64,000 bases of DNA from Tepidibacter mesophilus (GTDB lineage: Bacteria > Bacillota > Clostridia > Peptostreptococcales > Peptostreptococcaceae), in assembly GCF_002724055.1 (NCBI RefSeq), contig NZ_BDQY01000004.1, positions 122,947 through 186,946 of the forward strand. The letters run 5' to 3'. The notes beneath the pieces were generated by a model that did no database searches, had not been told where the DNA came from, and saw only the letters and a list, made by a program, of their open reading frames with translations. Below are positions 1-9,081 of the stretch, one piece after another. The translations under genes and the position numbers were made by a program. Each line of letters opens with the position of its first letter. Positions within the stretch are counted from its first letter, which is position 1.

Positions 1-438
1 TTTATTTCCAGAAAGATTTTTAAAAAAGTTCATCATCCTATTCAACTTATCTCCATTGTTTCTACCTTTAATCATAGACGTTATCATTATAGCCCCAGCA
101 TTTATCATAGGATTGTAAGGAATTGAAGGCTTTGACGTTTCCAGTTTCATTATAGAATTAAATGGATCTCCACTAGGTTCCATTCCTACCTTCGAAAAAA
201 CCTTATCTTTACCATTATCCATAAGAGCTAAAGCAAGAGTTATGGGCTTTGAAACACTCTGAATAGTAAATTTCTCATTACAATTACCTGCCTCATAGAT
301 ATTATTATCCATATCTATTATGCAAATCCCCAAATCATTCTTATTAGCCTTTCTTAGCTCAGGTATATACGTTGCTACATTCCCATATTCAGTATACCTT
401 TTATTGTCATATACTATCTTTTGTAATATTTTTTCCAA
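1..438 (-). CDS. glsA: Glutaminase A, 3' end cut by window edge
   Basis: This is the first 146 residues of a serine-dependent beta-lactamase-fold glutaminase, which hydrolyses L-glutamine to glutamate and ammonia in the cytoplasm. The visible part carries the SVSK nucleophile motif (Ser61, Lys64) and the downstream NAGAI segment near residue 113 typical of the family, which is usually about 305 residues long, so roughly the second half lies outside the window. I start it at a TTG codon (436-438) because a purine-rich AGGAA/GGGGGG ribosome site sits directly upstream and no ATG precedes the conserved region. It follows the nucleoside kinase gene on the same strand by about 20 bases and is probably cotranscribed with it. 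Confidence 0.88.
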   Translation of the reverse strand, partial: MEKILQKIVYDNKRYTEYGNVATYIPELRKANKNDLGICIIDMDNNIYEAGNCNEKFTIQSVSKPITLALALMDNGKDKVFSKVGMEPSGDPFNSIMKLETSKPSIPYNPMINAGAIMITSMIKGRNNGDKLNRMMNFFKNLSGNK

Positions 439-459
439 TTCCTGCCCCCCGCTTTCTAT

Positions 460-2118
460 CTAATGTACCAATCTACTTCCACCTATAAACTCTTTAAGTA
501 TTGATGTTGGAGGAATATCTCCCTCATCTTCTATTGTAACAAAATATTGTAGAAATTTTAATAATCTATTAGCTTCTCTGTATTCTTTACAATTAGGATC
601 TATTTCTTTTAACAAAGGTTCTACATATTTTTTCAATATAGACAACTCATAAACAGAAGCAGAGTTAAACATAACATCTGCATTTTCTTGGTATGGGAAA
701 ATATAGCGTTTCTCACCACGCCTTACCATAGACCACATTTGAATAGTTCTTATTGCACTATGTCCTCTAAACTTATTATCTCTTACCATTCTTCTTATAA
801 GCCTTACATCTGTTGTGTGTATTCTATTATGTTCATCCAAATTAAGCTGAGTTAAAGCACTAACATATATCCTAAATTTATTATCTTCAGAAATAGATTC
901 TGTAAGCAAATCATTAAGGCCATGTATACCTTCTATTATTAAAGGTTGATCCTCATTAACCTTTAATGTATTTCCTCTATATTCTCGTTTACCAGTTTTA
1001 AAGTTAAAATAAGGCACCTGTATTTCTTCCCCATTTATAATTTTTTGTAAATCTTTATTAAAAAGTTCTAAGTCAATAGCATATATAGATTCAAAATTAT
1101 AATCTCCATTTTCATCCTTAGGTGTATCTTCTCTATCTACAAAATAATCATCTAAAGATATGGATACAGGTCTTACCTTATTAACTCTTAATTGTATAGA
1201 TAGCCTTTGAGCAAAACTGGTCTTACCAGATGATGATGGTCCCGAAATTAATATAACCTTGCTCTTTTCCTTGTTTTTGACTATCATATCAGCTATTTGA
1301 GCTATTTTCTTCTCATGTAAAGCCTCTACAGTTCTTATAACATCTCCATAATCTCCATCTTCAATCAGATGATTTAACATAGCAACCTTGTGAACATCCA
1401 TTATCTTAGCCCATTCCTCTGCCTCTTTATAAACTTGTGCAAGCTTTGGTTGATCTATAAATTTAGCTACTTTATCAGGATGTTCCTTCTTAGGTCCAAG
1501 TATTATAATTCCAGGATTATGGTACTTTAAATCAAATATTTTTAAATACCCTGTAGAAGGAACCATATAACCATAAAAATAATCTTTTATCCATCCACAT
1601 TTATATATACTCACAGTATCAGATTCTTTATATCTGAATAAATCAGCTTTTGCATTCTTCTCATTCGTCTCAAATATTTTTATAGCCTCTTCTATAGGTA
1701 ACTTTTTCTTTTCTATAAGAGTATCTTCATCTATTATTTCTCTCATTCTAGCTTTTACCTTTTCTATATCTGCTTCGTTTATATCTCTATCATAGTTTAT
1801 TTCGCAATAAAGGCCTTTTCCTAGGGAATGTTCTACAGATACTTTACATCCAGATAACATCTCCTCACAGGCTCTTATAAACACAAAGGATAAGCTCCTC
1901 ATATAAGTTCTTATTCCATCTTGCTTTGTTAGATCTATAAATTCAACATTACAGTCTGTCTCTACTTTATACGTTAATTCTCTTAGATTATTGTCTACAA
2001 CTCCAAGAACTATAGTAGAATCGTATTTTTCCTCATATTCTTTGCTTATCTCAAGAAGTGTAATCCCAGTTTCATACTCTCTAATATCATCCATTATATT
2101 AATTTTAACTTTATTCAC
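460..2118 (-). CDS. Nucleoside kinase fused to TGS and threonyl-tRNA-synthetase-like domains
   Basis: This 552-residue cytoplasmic protein has an N-terminal TGS-like ubiquitin fold (about 1-65), a threonyl/alanyl-tRNA synthetase second-additional-domain-like region (about 70-200) and a C-terminal uridine kinase P-loop domain. The Walker A motif GPSSSGKTS lies near residue 295. The family is widespread in Clostridia and is annotated as nucleoside or uridine kinase; its exact substrate is not settled by sequence. The synthetase-like part lacks a catalytic core for aminoacylation, so it is not a tRNA synthetase. ATG start is preceded by an AGGGAGAT ribosome site. It is upstream of glsA in the same direction. 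Length and domain order match the family. Confidence 0.87.
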   Translation of the reverse strand: MNKVKINIMDDIREYETGITLLEISKEYEEKYDSTIVLGVVDNNLRELTYKVETDCNVEFIDLTKQDGIRTYMRSLSFVFIRACEEMLSGCKVSVEHSLGKGLYCEINYDRDINEADIEKVKARMREIIDEDTLIEKKKLPIEEAIKIFETNEKNAKADLFRYKESDTVSIYKCGWIKDYFYGYMVPSTGYLKIFDLKYHNPGIIILGPKKEHPDKVAKFIDQPKLAQVYKEAEEWAKIMDVHKVAMLNHLIEDGDYGDVIRTVEALHEKKIAQIADMIVKNKEKSKVILISGPSSSGKTSFAQRLSIQLRVNKVRPVSISLDDYFVDREDTPKDENGDYNFESIYAIDLELFNKDLQKIINGEEIQVPYFNFKTGKREYRGNTLKVNEDQPLIIEGIHGLNDLLTESISEDNKFRIYVSALTQLNLDEHNRIHTTDVRLIRRMVRDNKFRGHSAIRTIQMWSMVRRGEKRYIFPYQENADVMFNSASVYELSILKKYVEPLLKEIDPNCKEYREANRLLKFLQYFVTIEDEGDIPPTSILKEFIGGSRLVH

Positions 2119-2165
2119 ATTATCATCTCCCTTGCTTTTTTAGAGTCTGTATAATAGTATATGTA

Positions 2166-2190
2166 CAAAAAGAGAGCAATTGCTCCCTTC
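2166..2190 (-). terminator. Intrinsic terminator after the HEPN-lepB-TIM operon
   Basis: On the minus strand a GGGAGC/GCTCTC hairpin with an AATT loop is followed by CTTTTTG, just beyond the stop codon of the TIM-barrel gene. Confidence 0.7.
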
Positions 2191-2192
2191 TT

Positions 2193-2963
2193 CTACTTTT
2201 CAGATATTTTTTTATATAAATCGAAACTCTCATTTATATATTCAGTGTTCATTTCAAACACTAAATACTTGTTATTCTTGATTTCTAATATATCTATTAT
2301 GTCTTTTTCAGTTAACAATCCATCTTCACTCAAACCTAGATGTAAATCATCATTTCCATCATTATCACTTAAATGAACTAATCTTACATTATCAGATAAT
2401 CTACTTAAATAATTATCTTTATTTATAAGATTATGTCCTGTATCATAACAAAATCCCAAATTATATTTTGTCACATTTTTAAACAAATATTCAAAATCTG
2501 CTACCTTATTTCCAAGATTAATCAAGTCTCCATTTTTGGAGTATGTATTTTCAATATATATATCCACATCATCTACATTGTTTAAAATTTTCAAAAGAAA
2601 ACTTATAGTATTATTTAAGTAATCAATTCTATTTTTTTTGACCTTATTTTCAATTCCATACCCTAAATGTAAATTATAATATTTTACATTCAATGTTTTT
2701 CCTTTTTTATAGTTTTCATGAAAATAATCAAGCCAAAACTCATTTGCCCTTGTTATAGGATCACAAGTATTAAGCTCCATAGGCATGTGAATACCTATTG
2801 ATATATCGTTTTTCGTAAATTCATCCTTATTATGATATAAATAATCCCAATCTTCAAGATTGTCTATCCCAACTTCTATATGATTAAATTTTAATTTTTG
2901 GCATATTTTTATTTTTTCTTTTATCTGGTATGCCATAGAAGATAATCCAGTCCTAATTTTCAT
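2193..2963 (-). CDS. TIM-barrel sugar-phosphate isomerase/epimerase or endonuclease IV-like protein
   Basis: The 256-residue protein belongs to the xylose isomerase-like / AP endonuclease family 2 superfamily. Beta-strand ends carry the expected metal-binding candidates: HIEVG near residue 29, HMPME near 60, NLHLG near 97, IENTY near 137, CYDTGH near 172 and HLSDND near 196. The true substrate is unknown; the superfamily includes inosose and hydroxypyruvate isomerases as well as endonuclease IV, and I see nothing that decides between them. It starts two bases after lepB ends, so it is the last gene of a three-gene operon with lepB and the HEPN protein. A terminator follows directly. Confidence 0.75.
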   Translation of the reverse strand: MKIRTGLSSMAYQIKEKIKICQKLKFNHIEVGIDNLEDWDYLYHNKDEFTKNDISIGIHMPMELNTCDPITRANEFWLDYFHENYKKGKTLNVKYYNLHLGYGIENKVKKNRIDYLNNTISFLLKILNNVDDVDIYIENTYSKNGDLINLGNKVADFEYLFKNVTKYNLGFCYDTGHNLINKDNYLSRLSDNVRLVHLSDNDGNDDLHLGLSEDGLLTEKDIIDILEIKNNKYLVFEMNTEYINESFDLYKKISEK

Positions 2964-2965
2964 AA

Positions 2966-3499
2966 TTATTTTAATAAACCTATTTTATTAAACGGATAAA
3001 GTCTTATAAAAGCTCTACCTATTATTTCATCTTCATCTATAAAACCAACTCTAGGGTCTCTACTGTCTAAACTGTTAGGTCTATTATCTCCCATAGCAAA
3101 TATATGACCTTTAGGAACTACTGAATCTATAACTCCATCTGTATAATCTCCATTTATATAATCCTCTTTAAGTTCTACACTATTAACATATACTTTACCA
3201 TTCATAACCTTAACCTTATCTCCAGGAAGTCCTATAACCCTTTTAACAAGGTCTTTTTCTTTTCCGTTTTCTTGTACAAGATGTGATTTAAATATAACTA
3301 CATCTCCTTTTTTAGGTTCATTCATAGTATATGGTATTTTGTTTATTATAAGGTAATCATTTTCTTCAAGTGTAGGATACATAGAATATCCCTTAACAAG
3401 AGTAGGCCTTATAAATAAGGTTATAAAAAAAGCCAATACACACGCTATTCCTATAGTCTTTATCCACTCTAAAATTTCACTCTTTAATTTTTCATTCAT
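2966..3499 (-). CDS. lepB: Signal peptidase I
   Basis: Type I signal peptidase (177 residues) that removes signal peptides from exported preproteins. One N-terminal membrane segment (about 14-31) anchors it, with the catalytic part outside. The catalytic Ser39 sits in GYSMYPTL and the general base Lys86 in LVKRVIGLPGD; the later GDNRPNSLDSR motif completes the S26 signature. Single-membrane-span architecture and length match the Gram-positive SipS-like type. Its first codons overlap the 3' end of the preceding HEPN gene by 8 bases, which implies translational coupling, and it is followed within 2 bases by the TIM-barrel gene. Confidence 0.94.
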   Translation of the reverse strand: MNEKLKSEILEWIKTIGIACVLAFFITLFIRPTLVKGYSMYPTLEENDYLIINKIPYTMNEPKKGDVVIFKSHLVQENGKEKDLVKRVIGLPGDKVKVMNGKVYVNSVELKEDYINGDYTDGVIDSVVPKGHIFAMGDNRPNSLDSRDPRVGFIDEDEIIGRAFIRLYPFNKIGLLK

Positions 3500-4310
3500 A
3501 GTAAACGTCTCCTTTATCCCTTACATATTTACTCAGAAGTTCTATTATTATATTATTTATATCATCATATTTATCAAACTTTATATCAACATCTAATTTT
3601 TCACACGCTGTTATAAAGTCATCCACAACTTCAAACGGCTTACCATATATATGTTCTATGTCTTCTTTACTAACTCCTTTAAAACCATGCCCCACAGGAC
3701 ATTCATTTCTAAGTCTTATTAAGTTTTCTAATTTTTCACTATTGAGTATTTCCAATACTTCAACTATTTTTTTTGTCTTTCTCATATTTTTGTTTATATA
3801 CCTAGTAATTCCATAAGTTAAGTTGCTAGTATATATATTATACCTCTTTTTAAGTATATTCAATATGTTTTTTTTAGATACCATATAACCTATCATAGAT
3901 ACCTTTGTTTTATTTGATTGACTTTGGACAAATACATACTTAAATAAAGCTTCCTTTAATCTATATATCCTGCCTAAAAAATCTATATATTCTTCATTTA
4001 TTAACTTTATTTTTATATTTTCTATGAATTCAGAGAATATAGCCGCAACATCTCCATCTATCAAGTCTATAGAATTATTTCTAAGCATTTTTATATCTTT
4101 CCTATTTTTAATTTGAGGACTTAACATATCAAGCTTTTTTATTGCAGTTTTAAAGTCAAAATTAACAGATGACTTGCAATAACTAATCAATATATGAACA
4201 TCTCCATTATTTATTCCAAGCTCTTCTAATATATCTATAACCGCATCATAATTATACCTTGCTAAAAATTTTGTTATTACAAATTCATATTTTTTATCTA
4301 TGCTTCCCAT
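3492..4310 (-). CDS. Csm6-like HEPN-domain protein lacking a CARF domain
   Basis: This 272-residue protein looks all-helical. Its second half resembles the helical linker plus HEPN domain of Csm6/Cas02710-type CRISPR ancillary ribonucleases: an IYRLKEALFKY helix (about 115-125), then LIRLRNECPVGHGFKGVS (about 198-214), where Arg201 and His208 form an R-X6-H pair fitting the HEPN RX4-6H ribonuclease motif. The first 80 residues (NYDAVIDILEE, then NFDFKTAIKKL) resemble the helical repeats that follow the sensor domain in those proteins. There is no N-terminal Rossmann CARF domain and no CRISPR array or cas gene in the window. It heads an operon with lepB, overlapping it by 8 bases. RNase activity is inference; family assignment rests on motif recognition only. 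Confidence 0.6.
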   Translation of the reverse strand: MGSIDKKYEFVITKFLARYNYDAVIDILEELGINNGDVHILISYCKSSVNFDFKTAIKKLDMLSPQIKNRKDIKMLRNNSIDLIDGDVAAIFSEFIENIKIKLINEEYIDFLGRIYRLKEALFKYVFVQSQSNKTKVSMIGYMVSKKNILNILKKRYNIYTSNLTYGITRYINKNMRKTKKIVEVLEILNSEKLENLIRLRNECPVGHGFKGVSKEDIEHIYGKPFEVVDDFITACEKLDVDIKFDKYDDINNIIIELLSKYVRDKGDVYYE

Positions 4311-4441
4311 ATAATCCTCCTATAAAGCAAAATTAGTATCTATATATATAATGCCTTTTATTTAGCTTATTAAAACAATTAAATTTTTGACATAAGAATT
4401 CATATATTAATTTATAATAATATAAATAATTTTTATCTTAT

Positions 4442-4477
4442 AACCATAAAAAGACCCTACAGGGTCTTTCTATGGTT
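4442..4477 (-). terminator. Intrinsic terminator of the LysM 5'-nucleotidase gene
   Basis: The core hairpin AAAGACCC-TGTA-GGGTCTTT is followed by TTATGG on the minus strand, inside a longer flanking inverted repeat (ACCATA/TATGGT). It overlaps the stop codon of the gene. Confidence 0.75.
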
Positions 4478-6503
4478 ACATAATCGGTACTTTAATTATT
4501 TGATTTGGATATATTAAATTTGGATTATTTAAGTTATTATACTCAGCTAACTTTTTCCAATCCACATTGAATTTTTTAGCTATCTTCCAAAGAGAATCTC
4601 CTTTTATAACTGTGTAGCTTTGTTCTTTAGCAACAACTCCATTTTTGCTTTCTTTTTTTGCAATCTCTTCCTTCTCAATTCCTTCTTTTATAACTTCTTT
4701 CTTTTTAGGTTTCTCTTTAACATTCGACTTAATCAATCCTTGCTTTTGAAGTTCATATACGTTTAAAGATTTAACGTTTGGAGTTCTCTTATCTTCTGAC
4801 ATCGGAATACTTATCTTTCCTTCTTTAACTAAGTTGTAAACTTCATCTTTTAAAGGATTATTTAAATCCACCCCAACTATTTTCCAGTTATAATCAACTT
4901 TTGGAACTATTTCTTTGTTTTCAGTAACATATTTAACAATAAGATTTCTTATACTTCCATCTGCATACTCCAAAGAAGAATCAAAGACCTTATCTTCTTC
5001 TTTAAAATATCCGTCTTTAACCATATTTCCAAATCTATAGTTGTTAACCGCAATAGTAAATGTCATGTCATCAGTAACAGGTTTATTCTTAAACCTAAGA
5101 TTAATTATTCTTTGACCTTCTGGCTTTGATATATCTATATCATAATCAACACCCGAAAACATATCATAGTTATATCCTCTTATTTCAGGATTAAAGCTAA
5201 CTGTAACATCTCCATCATTGTATATATTATAGTATCTAGCAGACCACTCCATATAATCTTTTAATTGCTTTCCAGTAACCTTTACACTAATTAAAGTATT
5301 TGCATACTTGTATATATTAGCAACATCTTTTTTCTTAAAATCCCCTTTTAAAAGATTCATATCATTTTTAAAAGCTGCCGCTGATGATATGTCAGCTTTA
5401 GAATAATGCATTTGAACTTCATTTATAAAATCTATTAACGAAGTATCTTGTACTTGAGCTGTAGGTATTCCAGGTAATACTTGAGTATTTTTTATAAAAT
5501 CGTCAGTAACATTTCCTATTACCATGTTTGCATCATCTCTAGAAGTTTCATGAATATAGCTATATTTAACTTCAAGATTTTCATCTACCTCATAACCTTT
5601 AGTATCTATATTTTCACTACTTTTTTCAAATACATCCCATTTTCCATCTTCTTTTTTTAATTTCAAATCTATTTTAGATATTCTACTTCCATAGCTCATA
5701 GGCTCAACAACTAACGTATCTCCTACTTTTTCTCCACCAATATCACTATGAGCATGTCCCATTATAACAGCATCAAGCTCTGGATTTTTTTCTATTATAC
5801 TTCTTGTTCCGTCAAAATCTGTATATTCATCTTCAAGTCCCATATGGAATACTCCAACAAATACGTCTACCTTGCCCTTAAGCTCATTAATCACCTTGGT
5901 AGTTTCTTCAACAGGATTTCTAAATTCTAATCCTTTAAAATGATCGGGAGTTGATGATTCCCATCTTGGTATATTAGGAGTAATCATTCCTATTATAGCT
6001 ACCTTAACTCCGTCTTTTTCTACTATTTTATAAGCATCATAAGCTCTTTGCCCATCTTCTTTATATACGTTTCCAGCTAGAACCGCTGCATTTGAAGTTT
6101 TAACTGCCTTATTTAATATATCAAGACCAAAGTTGAATTCATGATTCCCAAGAGTCCATGTATCATATCCTATATCATTCATAACTTCAATTATAGGATT
6201 TTTATCGTTTCCTTGGAAAAGTTCTATTGAATTATCTTGAGTTGTATCTCCTGCATCAACTAATATTGTATTTTTATTATTGCTTTTTATTTCTTTTACA
6301 ACAGTTGCAACCTTCAAATATCCTGCATCAGAATCCTCTGTATCTAATGCATAATCCCATGGAAATATTCTTCCATGCATATCACTTGTTCCTAATATTG
6401 TTATAGTAGTTTCATCTTCATTTGCACTAACTATTAATGGTAACGGACTAAATAAAGTTAAAATAATACTAACTATAAGTAATGATGATATCCTCTTTTT
6501 CAT
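4476..6503 (-). CDS. Secreted 5'-nucleotidase / 2',3'-cyclic phosphodiesterase with C-terminal LysM
   Basis: The 675-residue protein has a cleavable signal peptide (about 1-27, ending near VSANE), a calcineurin-like metallophosphoesterase domain (about 32-280) and a 5'-nucleotidase C-terminal domain (about 330-525). Metal-binding motifs are visible: GTSDMHGR (about 37-44), VDAGDTTQD (about 81-89), LGNHEFNFG (about 117-125) and MGHAHSD (about 248-254). A charged Lys/Glu linker (about 595-620) leads to a final LysM repeat (about 630-674, SYTVIKGDSLWKIAKKFN) that should bind peptidoglycan. It likely hydrolyses extracellular nucleotides for salvage at the cell wall. It is a single gene with its own terminator. 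LysM takes the place of the LPxTG anchor seen in several Gram-positive homologues. Confidence 0.9.
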   Translation of the reverse strand: MKKRISSLLIVSIILTLFSPLPLIVSANEDETTITILGTSDMHGRIFPWDYALDTEDSDAGYLKVATVVKEIKSNNKNTILVDAGDTTQDNSIELFQGNDKNPIIEVMNDIGYDTWTLGNHEFNFGLDILNKAVKTSNAAVLAGNVYKEDGQRAYDAYKIVEKDGVKVAIIGMITPNIPRWESSTPDHFKGLEFRNPVEETTKVINELKGKVDVFVGVFHMGLEDEYTDFDGTRSIIEKNPELDAVIMGHAHSDIGGEKVGDTLVVEPMSYGSRISKIDLKLKKEDGKWDVFEKSSENIDTKGYEVDENLEVKYSYIHETSRDDANMVIGNVTDDFIKNTQVLPGIPTAQVQDTSLIDFINEVQMHYSKADISSAAAFKNDMNLLKGDFKKKDVANIYKYANTLISVKVTGKQLKDYMEWSARYYNIYNDGDVTVSFNPEIRGYNYDMFSGVDYDIDISKPEGQRIINLRFKNKPVTDDMTFTIAVNNYRFGNMVKDGYFKEEDKVFDSSLEYADGSIRNLIVKYVTENKEIVPKVDYNWKIVGVDLNNPLKDEVYNLVKEGKISIPMSEDKRTPNVKSLNVYELQKQGLIKSNVKEKPKKKEVIKEGIEKEEIAKKESKNGVVAKEQSYTVIKGDSLWKIAKKFNVDWKKLAEYNNLNNPNLIYPNQIIKVPIM

Positions 6504-6701
6504 ATTTTATCCCCCTTGTTTTTATTATTATCTAATTTAAATTTCTATCTTCATATAAAATCTATATAAATACACAATCATATCTTTATAATTAGGATAA
6601 CATTTCCAATTATATATTTCAATTAATTTTTCTGTTGACTATATACATATATACATTAAAATATAATTAGGACAAAACTAATAACAAAGGAGGTTATTCC
6701 C

Positions 6702-7118
6702 ATAGAACGATTTAAAAATATTTTTTATGAAACAAGTGATTTATTGCTAGGATTTTTTGTTTTATTAATCATAGTTTACACCATTGGATATCAATTTTAT
6801 GGATGGTTTGATAAAGATAAGGAATCAGTAATGAATATAAATACTACTATTGAAGATATCAATACTCTACCTGATGATAATTCAAATGAAGATAATTCTA
6901 AAATCAAAATACAAGATATTGTATACTTCCAAGTCAAATCTGGTGAACCAGCTGTTAACGTAGCTACTAACCTTGAAAGTTTAGGATTAATTGAATCACC
7001 ACAAGATTTTTTAACAAAATTAGAAAAATTAAATCTTGGAAATTCTATAAAAGCAAATACATATAAAATAAAAACAGAATCAAATGTAGATGAAATAATA
7101 TCTATACTTACAAAATAA
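6702..7118 (+). CDS. Short MltG/YceG-like membrane protein, apparent AUA start
   Basis: About 138 residues: a short cytoplasmic N-terminus, one membrane segment (around LLLGFFVLLIIVYTIGY) and an extracellular segment ending in a LysM-like fold seen in MltG/YceG proteins (FQVKSGEPAVNVATNLESLG, then IKANTYKIKTESNVDEIISIL). The catalytic part of the MltG transglycosylase is absent, so this is a short relative, not a full enzyme. The reading frame is open back to a strong AAAGGAGG ribosome site at 6686-6693, but the codon at ideal spacing is ATA (6702); the first conventional start in frame is a TTG at 6744, inside the membrane segment and without a ribosome site. I therefore prefer the ATA start, as inference. 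Confidence 0.62.
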   Translation: MERFKNIFYETSDLLLGFFVLLIIVYTIGYQFYGWFDKDKESVMNINTTIEDINTLPDDNSNEDNSKIKIQDIVYFQVKSGEPAVNVATNLESLGLIESPQDFLTKLEKLNLGNSIKANTYKIKTESNVDEIISILTK

Positions 7119-7158
7119 AAAAGTTTTTCTTTAAAGAATATTAAATGTAAACTTTTTT
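7117..7158 (+). terminator. Possible weak terminator after the MltG-like gene
   Basis: AAAAAAGTTT and AAACTTTTTT arms separated by about 20 bases follow the stop codon directly. The stem is A/T-rich, so strength is uncertain. Confidence 0.4.
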
Positions 7159-7220
7159 GAAACCCATAATGGAAATTATATTTATTCACAATTTAAAGAA
7201 AAATATAATTTCTATACTAT

Positions 7221-7256
7221 AAGAAAAGGCACCATTATACAATAGTGCCTTCTTTT
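7221..7256 (-). terminator. Bidirectional terminator at the end of the GGDEF-EAL gene
   Basis: Hairpin AAGGCACTATT-GTATA-ATGGTGCCTT with U-rich flanks on both sides. On the minus strand it contains the stop codon of the GGDEF-EAL gene; on the plus strand it can also stop the MltG-like transcript. Confidence 0.75.
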
Positions 7257-8914
7257 TCTTCTTTATATATCATTTTTTCAAGTTTATCAATAGGTACTGG
7301 TTTACTATATAAATACCCCTGATAAGACTGACAATCTAATTCTTGTAATAAATTCAATTGATCTACTGTCTCTACTCCTTCAGCTAACACTTTAAGATTT
7401 AGAGCCTTTGACATATCTATAATAGCCTTCATTATAGTTCTATTTACATTATTAGAACAAATTTCATCTACAAATAGTTTATCTATCTTAACCTTATCTA
7501 TAGGTAAATCTTTTAAATAACTCAATGATGAGTATCCCTTTCCAAAATCATCCAAATGTATTTTTATACCCTTGCCTCTCAATTTATTTAAAACATTATA
7601 AACATATTCTTTATCTTCCATGGCAGCAGTTTCTATTATTTCGATACTTATATGCTTAGGATCTATTTTTGTAAACTCAAATATAGATTCTAAGTATGGA
7701 ATAAAACTTTCTTCATGTAATAATTTAGGTGATATATTTACAGAAATATTTATAGGTTCTTTTCCATGATTTATCCATTCTCTTATTTGAAGGCATGCAA
7801 GCTTTAATATATGTTTATCCAATGTTTTTATGAAACCTGTTTCTTCTGCTATCGGTATAAATTCATTAGGATAAATCATTCCCTTTTTAGTATGATTCCA
7901 TCTAACTAAAGCTTCAATGTCAGTTATTTGGTTTGTTTTTATATCAACTTTAGGCTGATAATGTAGAACAAACTCATCCTTTTGTATACCAATTATAAGG
8001 CTTTCTGCAATGTCAAATTTATTTTTTATCTGACTATGCATATTGTCATTATAAAATTGATAATCATTTCCTTGCTTTTCCTTAGTTTTATGCATAGCTA
8101 TATCGGCATTTTTCATAAGTGTTTCCATATTATCTCCATTTTTAGGATATAAGCAAATACCTATACTACATGTTATATGTACAGTGTTATCATCTAATTC
8201 AAACGGCTTTCTAAATTCACATACGATATTTTTAACAATTTTAGTTATTATATTTTCGTCTTCAATGTTATTAAGTATTATAAGAAATTCATCTCCACCA
8301 GATCTTGCTAAATAATCTTGTTTTCTTATATTTTCTTTAATTCTTATAGCCACTTTTTTCAATATGTCATCTCCATGACTATGTCCTAGAGAATCATTTA
8401 TCAATTTAAACTTATCTAAATCCATAAATAATATCGCAAATTTTTTATCTTCTGATAAAGCCTTCTCAATATTTTTTTCGATATCTCTTCTATTTGGAAG
8501 TTCCGTTAAAGAATCGTTAAATGTAGTATGCTTTATCTCTTTCAATAAATTTTCTCTTTCTATTATAGTTCTTAAAAATCCATAAAAGATAAATATTATA
8601 GCCAATAGTAATGAACTATTAAACAAAACATTAATTATCTCGTTATTTATTATATCGTATCCCATTATATTTATAATATCTCCAAGTATATATAAAGAGA
8701 AGAATATCCATCCAAAACTTAAATGCCTTGTCTTAAACTTAATCGATATCACAAGACATAACAATGATAGTATATATCCTAATGTTTTAATAAAAAAATC
8801 GAATATAACCGACTGATCATTCCCTTCAAAAGATATATTATTTAAAATTAATATATCTATAAATAAAACAACAATCGACAATATAATCCAATTCTTATAG
8901 AATTTATTTTTCAT
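7235..8914 (-). CDS. Membrane-anchored GGDEF-EAL cyclic-di-GMP enzyme
   Basis: About 559 residues. Four or five hydrophobic segments fill the first 125 residues, followed by a GGDEF domain (about 135-300) with an intact SGGDEF active site and an EAL domain (about 305-555) with the EALVRW signature, the NISPKL segment and the DDFGKGYSSL loop carrying catalytic acidic residues. Both motifs look intact, so the protein could make and degrade c-di-GMP; which activity dominates cannot be read here. The membrane part suggests a ligand-sensing input. I chose the ATG at 8912-8914 because a GGGGGA ribosome site lies just before it, instead of a TTG four codons upstream that overlaps this site. Confidence 0.9.
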   Translation of the reverse strand: MKNKFYKNWIILSIVVLFIDILILNNISFEGNDQSVIFDFFIKTLGYILSLLCLVISIKFKTRHLSFGWIFFSLYILGDIINIMGYDIINNEIINVLFNSSLLLAIIFIFYGFLRTIIERENLLKEIKHTTFNDSLTELPNRRDIEKNIEKALSEDKKFAILFMDLDKFKLINDSLGHSHGDDILKKVAIRIKENIRKQDYLARSGGDEFLIILNNIEDENIITKIVKNIVCEFRKPFELDDNTVHITCSIGICLYPKNGDNMETLMKNADIAMHKTKEKQGNDYQFYNDNMHSQIKNKFDIAESLIIGIQKDEFVLHYQPKVDIKTNQITDIEALVRWNHTKKGMIYPNEFIPIAEETGFIKTLDKHILKLACLQIREWINHGKEPINISVNISPKLLHEESFIPYLESIFEFTKIDPKHISIEIIETAAMEDKEYVYNVLNKLRGKGIKIHLDDFGKGYSSLSYLKDLPIDKVKIDKLFVDEICSNNVNRTIMKAIIDMSKALNLKVLAEGVETVDQLNLLQELDCQSYQGYLYSKPVPIDKLEKMIYKEEKEGTIV

Positions 8915-9081
8915 AAAATCCCCCAAAATATGTTTAACTAGATTTTTTCTGTTTGATTAAATCCGTATATAAAATATATTATATCATTTTAAAAGCACTT
9001 TACTATAAAAACGTAATAAATTAAATAGATATATTTACTATAATATATCATAAATTAAATAGTAGATATTCTTTTTTAACT

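Noticed and set aside
3492..4310. Type III CRISPR locus
   Set aside because: The HEPN gene resembles Csm6, but there is no repeat array, no cas10 or other cas gene within the window.
6635..6667. Promoter TTGACT...TATAAT before the MltG-like gene
   Set aside because: The spacer is 21 bases, too long for a normal sigma-A promoter, so it was not listed as a feature.
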